A DNA stretch of 44,545 nt from Chitinophagaceae bacterium. GTDB lineage: Bacteria > Bacteroidota > Bacteroidia > Chitinophagales > REEL01. Below are positions 1 through 6,858 of the stretch, piece by piece; position 1 is the first letter of the stretch, and every line of letters starts with the position of its first letter. The stretch is from positions 1 to 44,545 of the forward strand of contig REEL01000083.1 of the NCBI GenBank assembly GCA_007695095.1. The letters are read 5' to 3'. The notes below the pieces were generated by a model. That model worked only from the letters and a program-made list of their open reading frames with translations. It ran no database searches and was not told the origin of the DNA. Both the position numbers and the translations under genes were made by a program.

Positions 1-15
1 AAAGGATATATTGAT

Positions 16-122
16 ATTGAATTATTAGAGTAGTTTTTTGAACAAATATTTTAAATGAATTAAATTTACATGTTTGTTGATGAGATAGAGTTGTATTTAT
101 ACAAAGAAGCCGTATCACAACG
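16..122. repeat. Direct repeat copy 1 (pairs with 912-1021)
   Basis: This AT-rich stretch matches 912-1021 in the same orientation. Shared blocks include TTAGAGTAGTTTTTTGAACA, TTTACATGTTTGTTGATGA, TTATACAAA and CGTATCA, with small indels between them. The two copies bracket the lipoprotein gene at 160-690. The left edge may lie beyond the window. No coding sense was recognised. Confidence 0.7.
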
Positions 123-136
123 GTGAAGACTTATTT

Positions 137-181
137 CAGCCGGAAGCTATTCAACAAATTCACTCGCTGGAGCGAGAGCGG
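137..181. repeat. Dispersed repeat with CTCGCT/AGCGAG palindrome
   Basis: The stretch starts with CAGCCGGAAGCT and ends with GAGCGAGAGCGG, and it holds the palindrome CTCGCT-GG-AGCGAG at 163-176. A related copy lies at 39875-39925 (CAGCCGGAGGCT ... GAGCGAAAGCGG). It overlaps the last codons and stop of the leftward lipoprotein gene, so that protein's RSRSSE tail is encoded by repeat DNA. Confidence 0.55.
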
Positions 182-690
182 TAAAACCTTCTTTTTGAAA
201 TACTTACAACTTTATCTTTCACTAATTTTTCAGAAAAGGTGAATTCTATCTCATAATCCGGAAAGGTTTCTTCTACTGTAGATTGCTTTAAGGGAAATAT
301 GTAAGTTTTATAACTATGTCTTTCATCAAAGTAATAAGCATTCCCTACGTTAAATTTAACGAGATCCCTGGGAGGTCGTTCGTATTTTTGCATAACAGGG
401 ATGATTCTATACAATAAAGCCATGCTTTCTTCCCTGTTTATTTCATGGAAAACATCTTTGCCAAAAAAATCTAGTGTCCCTTCAATATTTCCATTCTTTA
501 AACTGTCGAGTATATTACATGCAACTAAATATTCAGATTCTGAAAATTTCATATCTTCAGCAGACAATTCAGGTATATCAAAGTTTATTTCAAAATTCTT
601 TTCCTTGTCAGTGGAGGAATTATTAAAATCACAAGAAGAAATTAAGGTTATTGATAGTAATGATATAAGTTGAAAAATTTTAGTTGTCAT
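160..690 (-). CDS. Hypothetical lipoprotein
   Basis: The product is 176 aa and was not recognised. Residues 1-20 form a short hydrophobic signal ending in LISSC, a lipobox, so the mature protein should start at Cys20 and be anchored in a membrane. After a Ser/Asn/acidic linker comes a mixed globular region of about 150 residues with many aromatic and charged residues and no known motif. The C-terminal RSRSSE is read out of a dispersed repeat (137-181), which suggests the original 3' end was replaced or extended. The gene stands alone between two copies of a direct repeat, so it may be accessory. Lipoprotein sorting is well supported; function is unknown. Confidence 0.7.
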   Translation of the reverse strand: MTTKIFQLISLLSITLISSCDFNNSSTDKEKNFEINFDIPELSAEDMKFSESEYLVACNILDSLKNGNIEGTLDFFGKDVFHEINREESMALLYRIIPVMQKYERPPRDLVKFNVGNAYYFDERHSYKTYIFPLKQSTVEETFPDYEIEFTFSEKLVKDKVVSISKRRFYRSRSSE

Positions 691-859
691 TCTTTAAAAT
701 CTATTAAGCTTGATAAACTAAAAAATGTGATTTTACAGTGAAACAGTAAACCCATTTTTCCAGATAGCAATATATTAAAAGTTAAGTTTAGTAAACTTTT
801 TAAACATCTAACAAAACTAATAAAAAATTAAATGAAAAGTGATTTTTAGGCTCATCTCT

Positions 860-881
860 GTCGCAGGCGTCCGCCTGTGAC
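860..881. repeat. REP-like palindrome
   Basis: GTCGCAGGCG-TC-CGCCTGTGAC forms a 10-bp stem with one G-T pair and a two-base loop. It stands out as GC-rich in AT-rich surroundings. No T run follows, so it looks more like a repetitive extragenic palindrome than a terminator. Confidence 0.5.
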
Positions 882-911
882 ACATACGATTATGCAGGCA
901 GAAAAGGAAAA

Positions 912-1021
912 ATTGAATTGTTAGAGTAGTTTTTTGAACAATTATTTTAAAAAGAATTAGATTTACATGTTTGTTGATGACTTGGAATATTTTTTATACA
1001 AAATAGTCGTATCAGAAGCGG
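912..1021. repeat. Direct repeat copy 2 (pairs with 16-122)
   Basis: Same-orientation imperfect copy of 16-122, with conserved blocks such as TTAGAGTAGTTTTTTGAACA and ACATGTTTGTTGATGA. It ends in GCGG like copy 1 and lies about 45 bp left of the insertion sequence. Confidence 0.7.
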
Positions 1022-1064
1022 ACGCTTGCGATAGATGAGAGACAATCTTCCAAAATTAAAATTT

Positions 1065-1073
1065 GTTTTTAAT
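1065..1073. repeat. Target site duplication, left
   Basis: GTTTTTAAT abuts the left inverted repeat of the insertion sequence and is repeated exactly at 2481-2489 beside the right inverted repeat. A 9-bp duplication is within the range known for the IS4 family. Confidence 0.75.
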
Positions 1074-1094
1074 CATTACTGACCGAGAAAAATA

Positions 1095-1118
1095 GGGACG
1101 ATGGTTTAACATCGCCCC
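1095..1118. promoter_or_regulatory. Hairpin in the IS leader
   Basis: GGGACGATG and CATCGCCCC pair at 8 of 9 positions around a six-base loop, between the left inverted repeat and the transposase start. In IS10 and related elements, secondary structure in outside transcripts limits transposase translation; this hairpin may play a similar role, which is inference. Confidence 0.45.
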
Positions 1119-1155
1119 TTGGTTCATATTTTTGTGTCACCACAACATAAAAAAT

Positions 1156-2375
1156 ATGAGCAGTAAAGATAACACAAAGCATTTAGTCGGTCAGCCGGTT
1201 TTCAAACAAATTCTAAATCTTATTCCACGCAATAAATTTGACCAATTAGTCAACAAGCATAGCTCCGACCGCTATTACAAGACCTTTGATTCTTGGACGC
1301 ACCTCACTACAATGCTCTTTGGCATATTGAGCCGTGAGAAGTTTGCGATGGAATGCGCGCATTAGGCGGAAAGCTAAATTACCTTGGTCTTGATTCTTCT
1401 CCCGCGAAAAGCACAGCAGGAGATGGCCTTAGAGATCGCAATAATGAGTTTTTCAAGGAGGTTTATTTTATGCTCCTGAAGCATTTTGAGCCTGTTTTGT
1501 CGGTCAGCCGAAAAGAAAAAATCAGTTTTGAGAAGTTTTATGCCTTTGACTCTACCACAATTTCGTTGTTTTCGGATGTAATGAAAGGTCTTGGCCGTAA
1601 TCCAAAAGGTGACGGAAAGAAAAAAGGAGGCTTAAAAGTTCATATGCTGACCGATGTACATGCCGACTCAGCTGTCTTTGCCAAAATTAGTGAAGCAAAA
1701 ATGCACGACAAAAAATTCCTCAAACATCTAAACCCAATCAAAGGCAGTATGCTGGTGTTTGACAAGGCTTACAACTATTACAAACAGTTTGCCGACTGGT
1801 CAGACGAGAACGTTAACTTTGTCTGCCGATTAAAAGATAATGCAAAAGCAATTGTTCAACAGGTACTTTTTGATCACCCTATAAAAAAAGATGAACATGG
1901 CGTTTATCGAGTAGAACACATTCATCTGAATTACAAAGACAATAAGCAGGAAAAGACGCTTTGTCTTAGGCTGGTTTATTATCGTGATGAAATGGGGCGT
2001 AATTATAAGTTCATCACTAACAACTGGGAGATATCGCCGCAAGAGGTGGCATTGATTTACAAACATCGTTGGTCTATAGAGACAACTTTCAAAAAATTAA
2101 AGCAGAACTTTCAGCTTCGTTATTTCTATTCGGATACCGAAAATGGAATCAAAACTCAAGTTTGGTGTACACTAATCGCTCATCTACTGCTTAATGTTAT
2201 CAGGGGTATATCAAAAAGCAAAAAGGCCTTTTCAACAGTGGCTGCATTAATCAGAATGCATCTCATTAGTCATTTGGATATGAATTGGTTGTCAACAGAG
2301 GGGCGGCGTGCATACAAGAGAAGGAAGAAGAAGCGAAACAAAGATCCAATTAACATACAATTATCTGTTTTTTGA
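1156..2375 (+). pseudogene. IS4-family transposase (DUF4372 type), frameshifted
   Basis: A DDE transposase is split in two frames. The first part (ATG 1156 to stop 1363-1365) carries the DUF4372-like N-terminus, VGQPVFKQILNLIPR. The second frame is open from 1338 to the stop at 2373-2375 and carries the catalytic core: Asp in YAFDSTT, Asp in LVFDKAY, and the IS4 signature Y-x2-R-x3-E-x6-K in YKHRWSIETTFKKLK. At the junction, relatives that I recall read roughly SRCDSxREVCDGMRALGG; here a few codons after SR are gone and the frame is shifted at 1333-1341. A TTG at 1132 would add eight residues, but the ATG gives the usual N-terminus. All catalytic residues survive, so the break looks recent. 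IS4 elements normally use one frame and no slippery run is visible, so programmed frameshifting is unlikely. Confidence 0.85.
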
Positions 2376-2480
2376 GGGGGTGGGTTTAGAAATATGACAA
2401 TCTAATACTATCATATTATTGATTTACAGTTGTTTGTAGTAAATATGTCTGGCAAAAATGTTTTTTGTCGGTTATTAGTG

Positions 2481-2489
2481 GTTTTTAAT
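2481..2489. repeat. Target site duplication, right
   Basis: GTTTTTAAT is an exact copy of 1065-1073 and directly abuts the right inverted repeat of the insertion sequence. Confidence 0.75.
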
Positions 2490-2500
2490 ATTAAAAATTC

Positions 2501-3007
2501 TTAACTTATATTGTAATTTGCATTCCAATTCCTTATTATTTTTCTAAGAAGTAAGACGTGATGATTTTCTAAAAATAATTCAAAATTATATTCAACATCA
2601 AAAGATTTAAAATATAATTTATTACCAAGTCCAGAATCTAAAGTCAGTGGCAGTATTCTTACTCTTCCTTTGTAACCCTCATACTCAAATTTAATTTCTT
2701 TTAGTTCATTGACATTAAAAGTAATTGTATTTTCATCGGAAATAAACTGGATTTTGTTATCTTTAAAAATTATATGACCAATAATTTTGAATGGGTTTTT
2801 TATCATGAATCCCCAAACCACAAGTAAAATTATAATGAAAATAGATAATTTTCCCAACATATTCTTTTGGTCATCAATAAAAATGAAAGACAAAAGAAGT
2901 ACTATCAAAGTTGTCCAAAAGCTATAATTGAATAATCTTACAGCTAATGGTCTTTCCTTCTCCACTACCGGAATTTTAACAAATTCTATATCATTGGATT
3001 GACTCAT
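2501..3007 (-). CDS. Hypothetical two-helix membrane protein
   Basis: The product is 168 aa and of no recognised family. About 27 polar residues precede two closely spaced hydrophobic segments, around residues 28-45 (FWTTLIVLLLSFIF) and 53-68 (LSIFIIILLVVWGFMI). A soluble region of about 95 residues follows, rich in beta-type alternation (FKDNKIQFISDENTITFNVNELKEIKFEYEGYKG). Two helices followed by a PH-like beta domain occur in small bacterial membrane proteins of unknown role, but this resemblance is only in layout. The gene is solitary, with the insertion sequence just past its 3' end, and its own stop codon appears intact. Confidence 0.65.
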   Translation of the reverse strand: MSQSNDIEFVKIPVVEKERPLAVRLFNYSFWTTLIVLLLSFIFIDDQKNMLGKLSIFIIILLVVWGFMIKNPFKIIGHIIFKDNKIQFISDENTITFNVNELKEIKFEYEGYKGRVRILPLTLDSGLGNKLYFKSFDVEYNFELFLENHHVLLLRKIIRNWNANYNIS

Positions 3008-3250
3008 TTATCAAAAGCCATTTAATTTTAAAATTCTGGATAACATTATCAAAAAGGGAAAAAAGATGTTTTTTAGTATCCGGAGTTCATCCCCCACTCC
3101 CACCCCATCTCAAAAAAAACAACTGTCCGTATTATTTCCTGCAAACATGGGTATATAGTTAGCTTATTGAAAATCTTGAAGATTAAATTTATTCCGACGC
3201 AAGAAACTATACCGGAATATTGCAAATATTAATCAAATATAAAAATGCTA

Positions 3251-3619
3251 TTAATACTTATAAGCAGATCCGCGATTATTGTCATCTTTTTTGTTAGTAT
3301 CTGATTGCTGATTAGATACGCCACTTTTAGATTGTGCCATCCTCAAGTCTTTAATTAATTTGTCCCTGGCTTTTATTTCCCTTTCTATTTGTCTGTTAGA
3401 AAAGAAAGACTTTATTTGTCCGTAAATAAATCCAAATAAAAACATAGCCAAAAGTATAATTATTAAGGGGAATTCAAACCTCCAAAACAACAATTTCACT
3501 TCTGCCGGATCCGTATTTTGGACGGTAATTATAATTATCAATACTAATAAAACTAATCCGCCGATTAAGTAAATATTTTCCTTACGGCGATTTCTTTCCG
3601 GTTTAACTTCTTCTTTCAT
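3251..3619 (-). CDS. LapA-like (DUF1049) membrane protein
   Basis: A 122-aa inner-membrane protein with two hydrophobic segments (about residues 17-36 and 51-70) separated by the short loop QNTDPAEVKLLFWRFEFP, the hallmark of the LapA/DUF1049 family. In E. coli, LapA works with LapB in control of LPS synthesis; many other bacteria have LapA-like proteins of unknown role. The second helix is followed by a basic, probably coiled-coil cytoplasmic tail and a Ser/Asn/Asp-rich end. It is the last gene of a four-gene leftward run and starts four bases after the stop of the coiled-coil protein. LPS-related function is only inferred. Confidence 0.75.
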   Translation of the reverse strand: MKEEVKPERNRRKENIYLIGGLVLLVLIIIITVQNTDPAEVKLLFWRFEFPLIIILLAMFLFGFIYGQIKSFFSNRQIEREIKARDKLIKDLRMAQSKSGVSNQQSDTNKKDDNNRGSAYKY

Positions 3620-3623
3620 AATA

Positions 3624-4322
3624 CTATTTTTTTATACTTTCTTTTTTACGTTCCATTTCGCTCAGAGCATTCTGCTGAGTATTCACTTGTTGTTCTAAAG
3701 TAGTGATTTCAGATCTTCCCTGCTTTATTTGCTCCTCTAAAGCTTTGTTCTCTTTTTGCAATTTCTCAATATCACTTTTATTCTTATTAAAGTTTCGTTC
3801 TGCTCTTTCTGTATTACTGACCAGTCGGCTTAAATCTCTCTCTACCCGCTTCAAATCTCTTTCATTGCTTCTTATTAAGTCGCGATAATATGAGCTGAGA
3901 TACCCACTTAAAAAATTATCTAACTGCTTTTTAAGCCAATCAAATTCATTTTGATACTGGCTGTCACCAAAATAAATATCATAGCCAAAAGCAGCAAAAA
4001 CGTACATTCGTGTTTTACCGTCTTCTCTTTTTGTCTCCGTATATAAATCAAAATTTCTATTATTTAAAGCTTCAATGGATACATTTTCAGCACTTTGGCT
4101 TCCTCTGCGTCCTCTCAGTCTCACTCTGTATTCGCTTCTCCAATAGCTGGCCCATTCACTTGTAATCTCTCTTACATCCGGATCAACTGTAACCACTATA
4201 GCAGGTCGCTGCTTATCATTGTGCATGTAAGTTGTTTCTCTAATAAGATAGGCGCCTTGCGCTGAGGCAGTTGTTGCTGTTAACATTAACAGGCAAACAA
4301 TTATTGGTACTAATATTTTCAT
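3624..4322 (-). CDS. Exported coiled-coil protein, hypothetical
   Basis: The product is 232 aa. A signal peptide (residues 1-21, ending ATASAQ) leads into a globular domain to about residue 130 with many Tyr and charged residues (YMHNDKQRPAIVVTVDPDVREI, split by basic turns). Residues from about 145 to the end form a long coiled coil (ERDLKRVERDLSRLVSN, then EKLQKENKALEEQIKQG), so the protein should be periplasmic and self-associating. No enzyme motif was seen. It begins six bases past the threonine aldolase stop and ends four bases before the LapA-like gene, so all three are probably co-transcribed. Confidence 0.65.
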   Translation of the reverse strand: MKILVPIIVCLLMLTATTASAQGAYLIRETTYMHNDKQRPAIVVTVDPDVREITSEWASYWRSEYRVRLRGRRGSQSAENVSIEALNNRNFDLYTETKREDGKTRMYVFAAFGYDIYFGDSQYQNEFDWLKKQLDNFLSGYLSSYYRDLIRSNERDLKRVERDLSRLVSNTERAERNFNKNKSDIEKLQKENKALEEQIKQGRSEITTLEQQVNTQQNALSEMERKKESIKK

Positions 4323-4328
4323 TTCTAT

Positions 4329-5348
4329 TTAGTTTTTTAATTTATTAAAGAATTTACAAACGTTTTCAATCATTTCAGAATCAATATTTAAGTGCGTGAC
4401 CATTCTAAAAGAATCGGAGCCGAATTTAGAAACAAATATACCATTATTACTTAAATTATTAATGAAATTATCAATATCGACAGATTCAATTAATCTTGCA
4501 ATTACAATATTGGTCTCTACCGGAAGAATACTTTTTATATAACTGCAATTCTCAAGGCTTCGCTCAAGAGTTTTTGCATGCTGGTGATCTTCTTCCAATC
4601 TGTCTGTTTGATGTCTGATGGCAAACATTGCCCCTGCTGCCAGTATTCCGGCTTGTCTCATACCTCCACCCATAGCTTTTCGTATCTTTCGGGCTCTTTG
4701 TATATGTTCTTCAGTTCCTAATAACATAGAGCCCACCGGAGCACCTAAGCCTTTTGAAAAACAAATAGAAATAGTATCCGGATATTTTCCATATTCGGCA
4801 GGAGAAACTTTTTTTGCAACTATTGCATTCCAAATCCTGGCACCGTCCATATGCAGATACAACTGATTATCAAGGCAAAAGTTTTTAATTTTCTTAATTT
4901 CTTCAATTTTATAACACCCGCCGCCACCTTTATTTGATGTATTTTCTATACAAACCAATCGGCTTTCAGGCAGCCAGTCAGCTTTTGGCTGTATAGCATT
5001 TTTCAAATCTTCAGCTTTAAAAAGTCCATTTTCACCTTTAATCAATTTAATTGACAAGCCGCTATGATAGGCATATCCCCCATTTTCATAATTATAAATA
5101 TGGGAAAGCTCATCGCAAATAATTTCGTCCATCGGACGGGTTAAAACTTTTAGAGCAATTTGATTTGACATGGTTCCGGAGGGCACAAATAATCCGGCTT
5201 CTTTTCCGAACATGTCGGCACAATACTCCTCCAGCTCATTTACCGTTGGGTCTTCACGAAATACATCATCTCCTGTTTTTGCCGTTAACATTGCCTGCAA
5301 CATCCCCTTGCCGGGTTGGGTTACGGTATCGCTTCTCAAATCTATCAT
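4329..5348 (-). CDS. ltaE: Low-specificity L-threonine aldolase
   Basis: A PLP-dependent enzyme that cleaves L-threonine or L-allo-threonine to glycine and acetaldehyde. The 339 aa fit the family length. The start MIDLRSDTVTQP is the standard N-terminus. Visible active-site features are GDDVFREDPT near residue 30, the substrate-region His83 in DELSHIY, Asp168 and Arg171 in HMDGARIWNA (PLP ring contact), and Lys199 in CFSKGLGAPVGS, which should form the Schiff base. Its start overlaps the rhomboid stop by four bases, implying translational coupling. Glycine and threonine metabolism is the likely role; nothing looks damaged. Confidence 0.93.
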   Translation of the reverse strand: MIDLRSDTVTQPGKGMLQAMLTAKTGDDVFREDPTVNELEEYCADMFGKEAGLFVPSGTMSNQIALKVLTRPMDEIICDELSHIYNYENGGYAYHSGLSIKLIKGENGLFKAEDLKNAIQPKADWLPESRLVCIENTSNKGGGGCYKIEEIKKIKNFCLDNQLYLHMDGARIWNAIVAKKVSPAEYGKYPDTISICFSKGLGAPVGSMLLGTEEHIQRARKIRKAMGGGMRQAGILAAGAMFAIRHQTDRLEEDHQHAKTLERSLENCSYIKSILPVETNIVIARLIESVDIDNFINNLSNNGIFVSKFGSDSFRMVTHLNIDSEMIENVCKFFNKLKN

Positions 5349-5965
5349 TTAATGATTTGGTTTATTTGGGTTAAAAAACTGTAAAGTACTTCTATGCTGA
5401 TAATTACCGGAAAGATAAAGCCATAAAGAGCTCCCGTAAAGTGAGCGCTATGCGCAATATTATCACTTCCGTATTTAGACATATATGCAGAATATAGTAA
5501 AAAAAGCACCCCCAGCAAAACAGAGGGCAGCGTTATCGGAAGTAAAATAATTCCTATTGAACCGGTTGGCTGAAACATGATAAATGAAAAAACAATAGCA
5601 GAAACAGCTCCGGATGCTCCCAGACTGGCATATTCGGGATTATTTCTATTTTTTATGTATAAAGGTATTTCAGAAATGATGATAGCTGTGAGATACATAA
5701 TTACAAAATACAAACCGGAAAATTTACCGAAAAAAAGTTTGAAATTTGTTTCCACTGCATGGCCAAAGACATACAAAACGTACACATTCAAAATTAAATG
5801 AAGCCAATTCGCATGGATAAATCCGGAGGTTAGAAATCGGTAATAAGATTTTTCCTTTTTAATTAAAACAGGCATAAATACAGCCCATTCAAAAATCTTT
5901 TTCGAACGAAAGGAAATAATTGAAAACACTAAGGTAATCAGCACAATCACCTCCGTATATGTCAT
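5345..5965 (-). CDS. Rhomboid family intramembrane serine protease
   Basis: A 206-aa polytopic membrane protein with about six hydrophobic helices. The catalytic dyad is visible: Ser118 in SLGASGAVSA and His175 in AHFTGALYG. Asn60 in HLILNVYVL matches the oxyanion residue of GlpG-type rhomboids, and GFIHANWLH is the conserved loop before it. Rhomboids cleave membrane proteins within or near a transmembrane helix; substrates cannot be read from sequence. It is the first gene of the leftward run rhomboid - threonine aldolase - coiled-coil protein - LapA-like protein, and its stop overlaps the aldolase start. Confidence 0.9.
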   Translation of the reverse strand: MTYTEVIVLITLVFSIISFRSKKIFEWAVFMPVLIKKEKSYYRFLTSGFIHANWLHLILNVYVLYVFGHAVETNFKLFFGKFSGLYFVIMYLTAIIISEIPLYIKNRNNPEYASLGASGAVSAIVFSFIMFQPTGSIGIILLPITLPSVLLGVLFLLYSAYMSKYGSDNIAHSAHFTGALYGFIFPVIISIEVLYSFLTQINQIIK

Positions 5966-6156
5966 AAATTGCTTTTAAAATGAACCATAAAGTAAATGAT
6001 GAAAATAAAGCATTTCATTCAATCCCCGAAATTAAATACTTAATTAAACCTGAATTTATCCACTTAATCATAGTTTGAATGAACAGACTTATGAAATAAT
6101 CAAAATTATTAAACTAAAGAAGCAGATAAACTGTTTAAGAGGCAAACATTATAATT

Positions 6157-6843
6157 ATGCCTGCAAAAGCAAAAAAAGAAACGAAGGTAAATTTAAAAGA
6201 CAAAATCAGTTCTTATTACATAGAATATACCTTGGAGCATGAAGCCAGCCCAAAGTCCGTATTTAAATTCTGTAAACACTTAAAAATTTCAGAAAAGGAT
6301 TTCTACGCACTCTTCCCCAATTTTGATTCAGTAGAAAAGTTTATTTGGAAAAATTTTACAGATCAGGCCATTCAAAATGCTGAAAATCAAGAAATTTATA
6401 AAAATTATTCTTTTAATGAAAAGTATCTGTTATTCTGCTTTTCTCAGCTTGAAGTCTGGATGGATAACAGAAGTTTTATACTTTTTAAACTCAGTAAACT
6501 TTCAAAGTCAACCGTTATTCCTTCATACTTAAATAGTGCAGCAGAAACTGTAAAAGAATTTGGTGAGAATTTGATAAATGAAGGTTTATCAGAAAATCTT
6601 TTAAGTGAAAGACCTTTACTAACATCCAAATATCCGGATGTTTTATGGTATCAATATTTAACGATGCTTCAGTTTTGGATCAGAGATGAAAGTCATGAAC
6701 AAACAGATACTGACGCCTATGTAGAAAAGTCTGTAAAGTTGGCTTTTGATGTAATGGCTCCCGGTGCTGTCGATTCAACAATTGATTTTTTCCGTTTTAT
6801 GTTTCGAAAAAAGTCTAACTTTTTTTCCTCTTTCTCATCATAA
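6157..6843 (+). CDS. TetR-like transcriptional regulator
   Basis: The product is 228 aa. The N-terminal 75 residues look like a TetR-type helix-turn-helix: KDKISSYYIEYTLEHE, then a helix pair, then ISEKDFYALFPNFDSVEKFIW, where EKDFYxxF sits at the recognition-helix position. The remaining 150 residues are helical, as expected for a ligand-binding and dimer domain, and rich in Phe and Trp. It is followed after 15 bases by an ABC1/UbiB kinase gene. The same pairing is familiar from other Bacteroidota, and autoregulation of the pair is the natural guess. The ligand is unknown, and the HTH is a weak match to the classical family. Confidence 0.7.
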   Translation: MPAKAKKETKVNLKDKISSYYIEYTLEHEASPKSVFKFCKHLKISEKDFYALFPNFDSVEKFIWKNFTDQAIQNAENQEIYKNYSFNEKYLLFCFSQLEVWMDNRSFILFKLSKLSKSTVIPSYLNSAAETVKEFGENLINEGLSENLLSERPLLTSKYPDVLWYQYLTMLQFWIRDESHEQTDTDAYVEKSVKLAFDVMAPGAVDSTIDFFRFMFRKKSNFFSSFSS

Positions 6844-6858
6844 TTCATATCCAATAAA

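Larger units (their letters stand above)
691..1064. other. Intergenic region with palindrome and repeat, no gene seen
   Basis: There is no credible gene between the lipoprotein start and the insertion sequence. The stretch holds AT-rich DNA likely to include the lipoprotein promoter, a REP-like palindrome at 860-881, and the second copy of the direct repeat at 912-1021. A sequence at 1018-1040 (GCGGACGCTTGCGATAGATG) is close to the reverse complement of 852-875, giving a loose inverted pair around the repeat. Confidence 0.6.
1074..2480 (+). mobile_element. IS4-family insertion sequence, inactivated
   Basis: The element is 1407 bp. The left end CATTACTGACCGAGAAAAAT (1074-1093) and the reverse complement of the right end, CACTAATAACCGACAAAAAA (2461-2480), agree at 15 of 20 positions as imperfect inverted repeats. 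Exact 9-bp repeats GTTTTTAAT flank it, so the insertion is complete and not rearranged. The single transposase gene fills it and is frameshifted. It sits 20 bp past the stop of the leftward gene at 2501 and broke no recognisable gene. A hairpin at 1095-1118 lies between the left end and the transposase start. Confidence 0.85.

Noticed and set aside
401-673. Rightward open frame of 90 codons
   Set aside because: It lies inside the lipoprotein gene on the other strand, which has the better start, signal peptide and composition.
1156-1365. Programmed frameshifting of the transposase
   Set aside because: No slippery heptamer is present at the junction, codons are missing as well as the frame being shifted, and IS4-family elements use a single frame.
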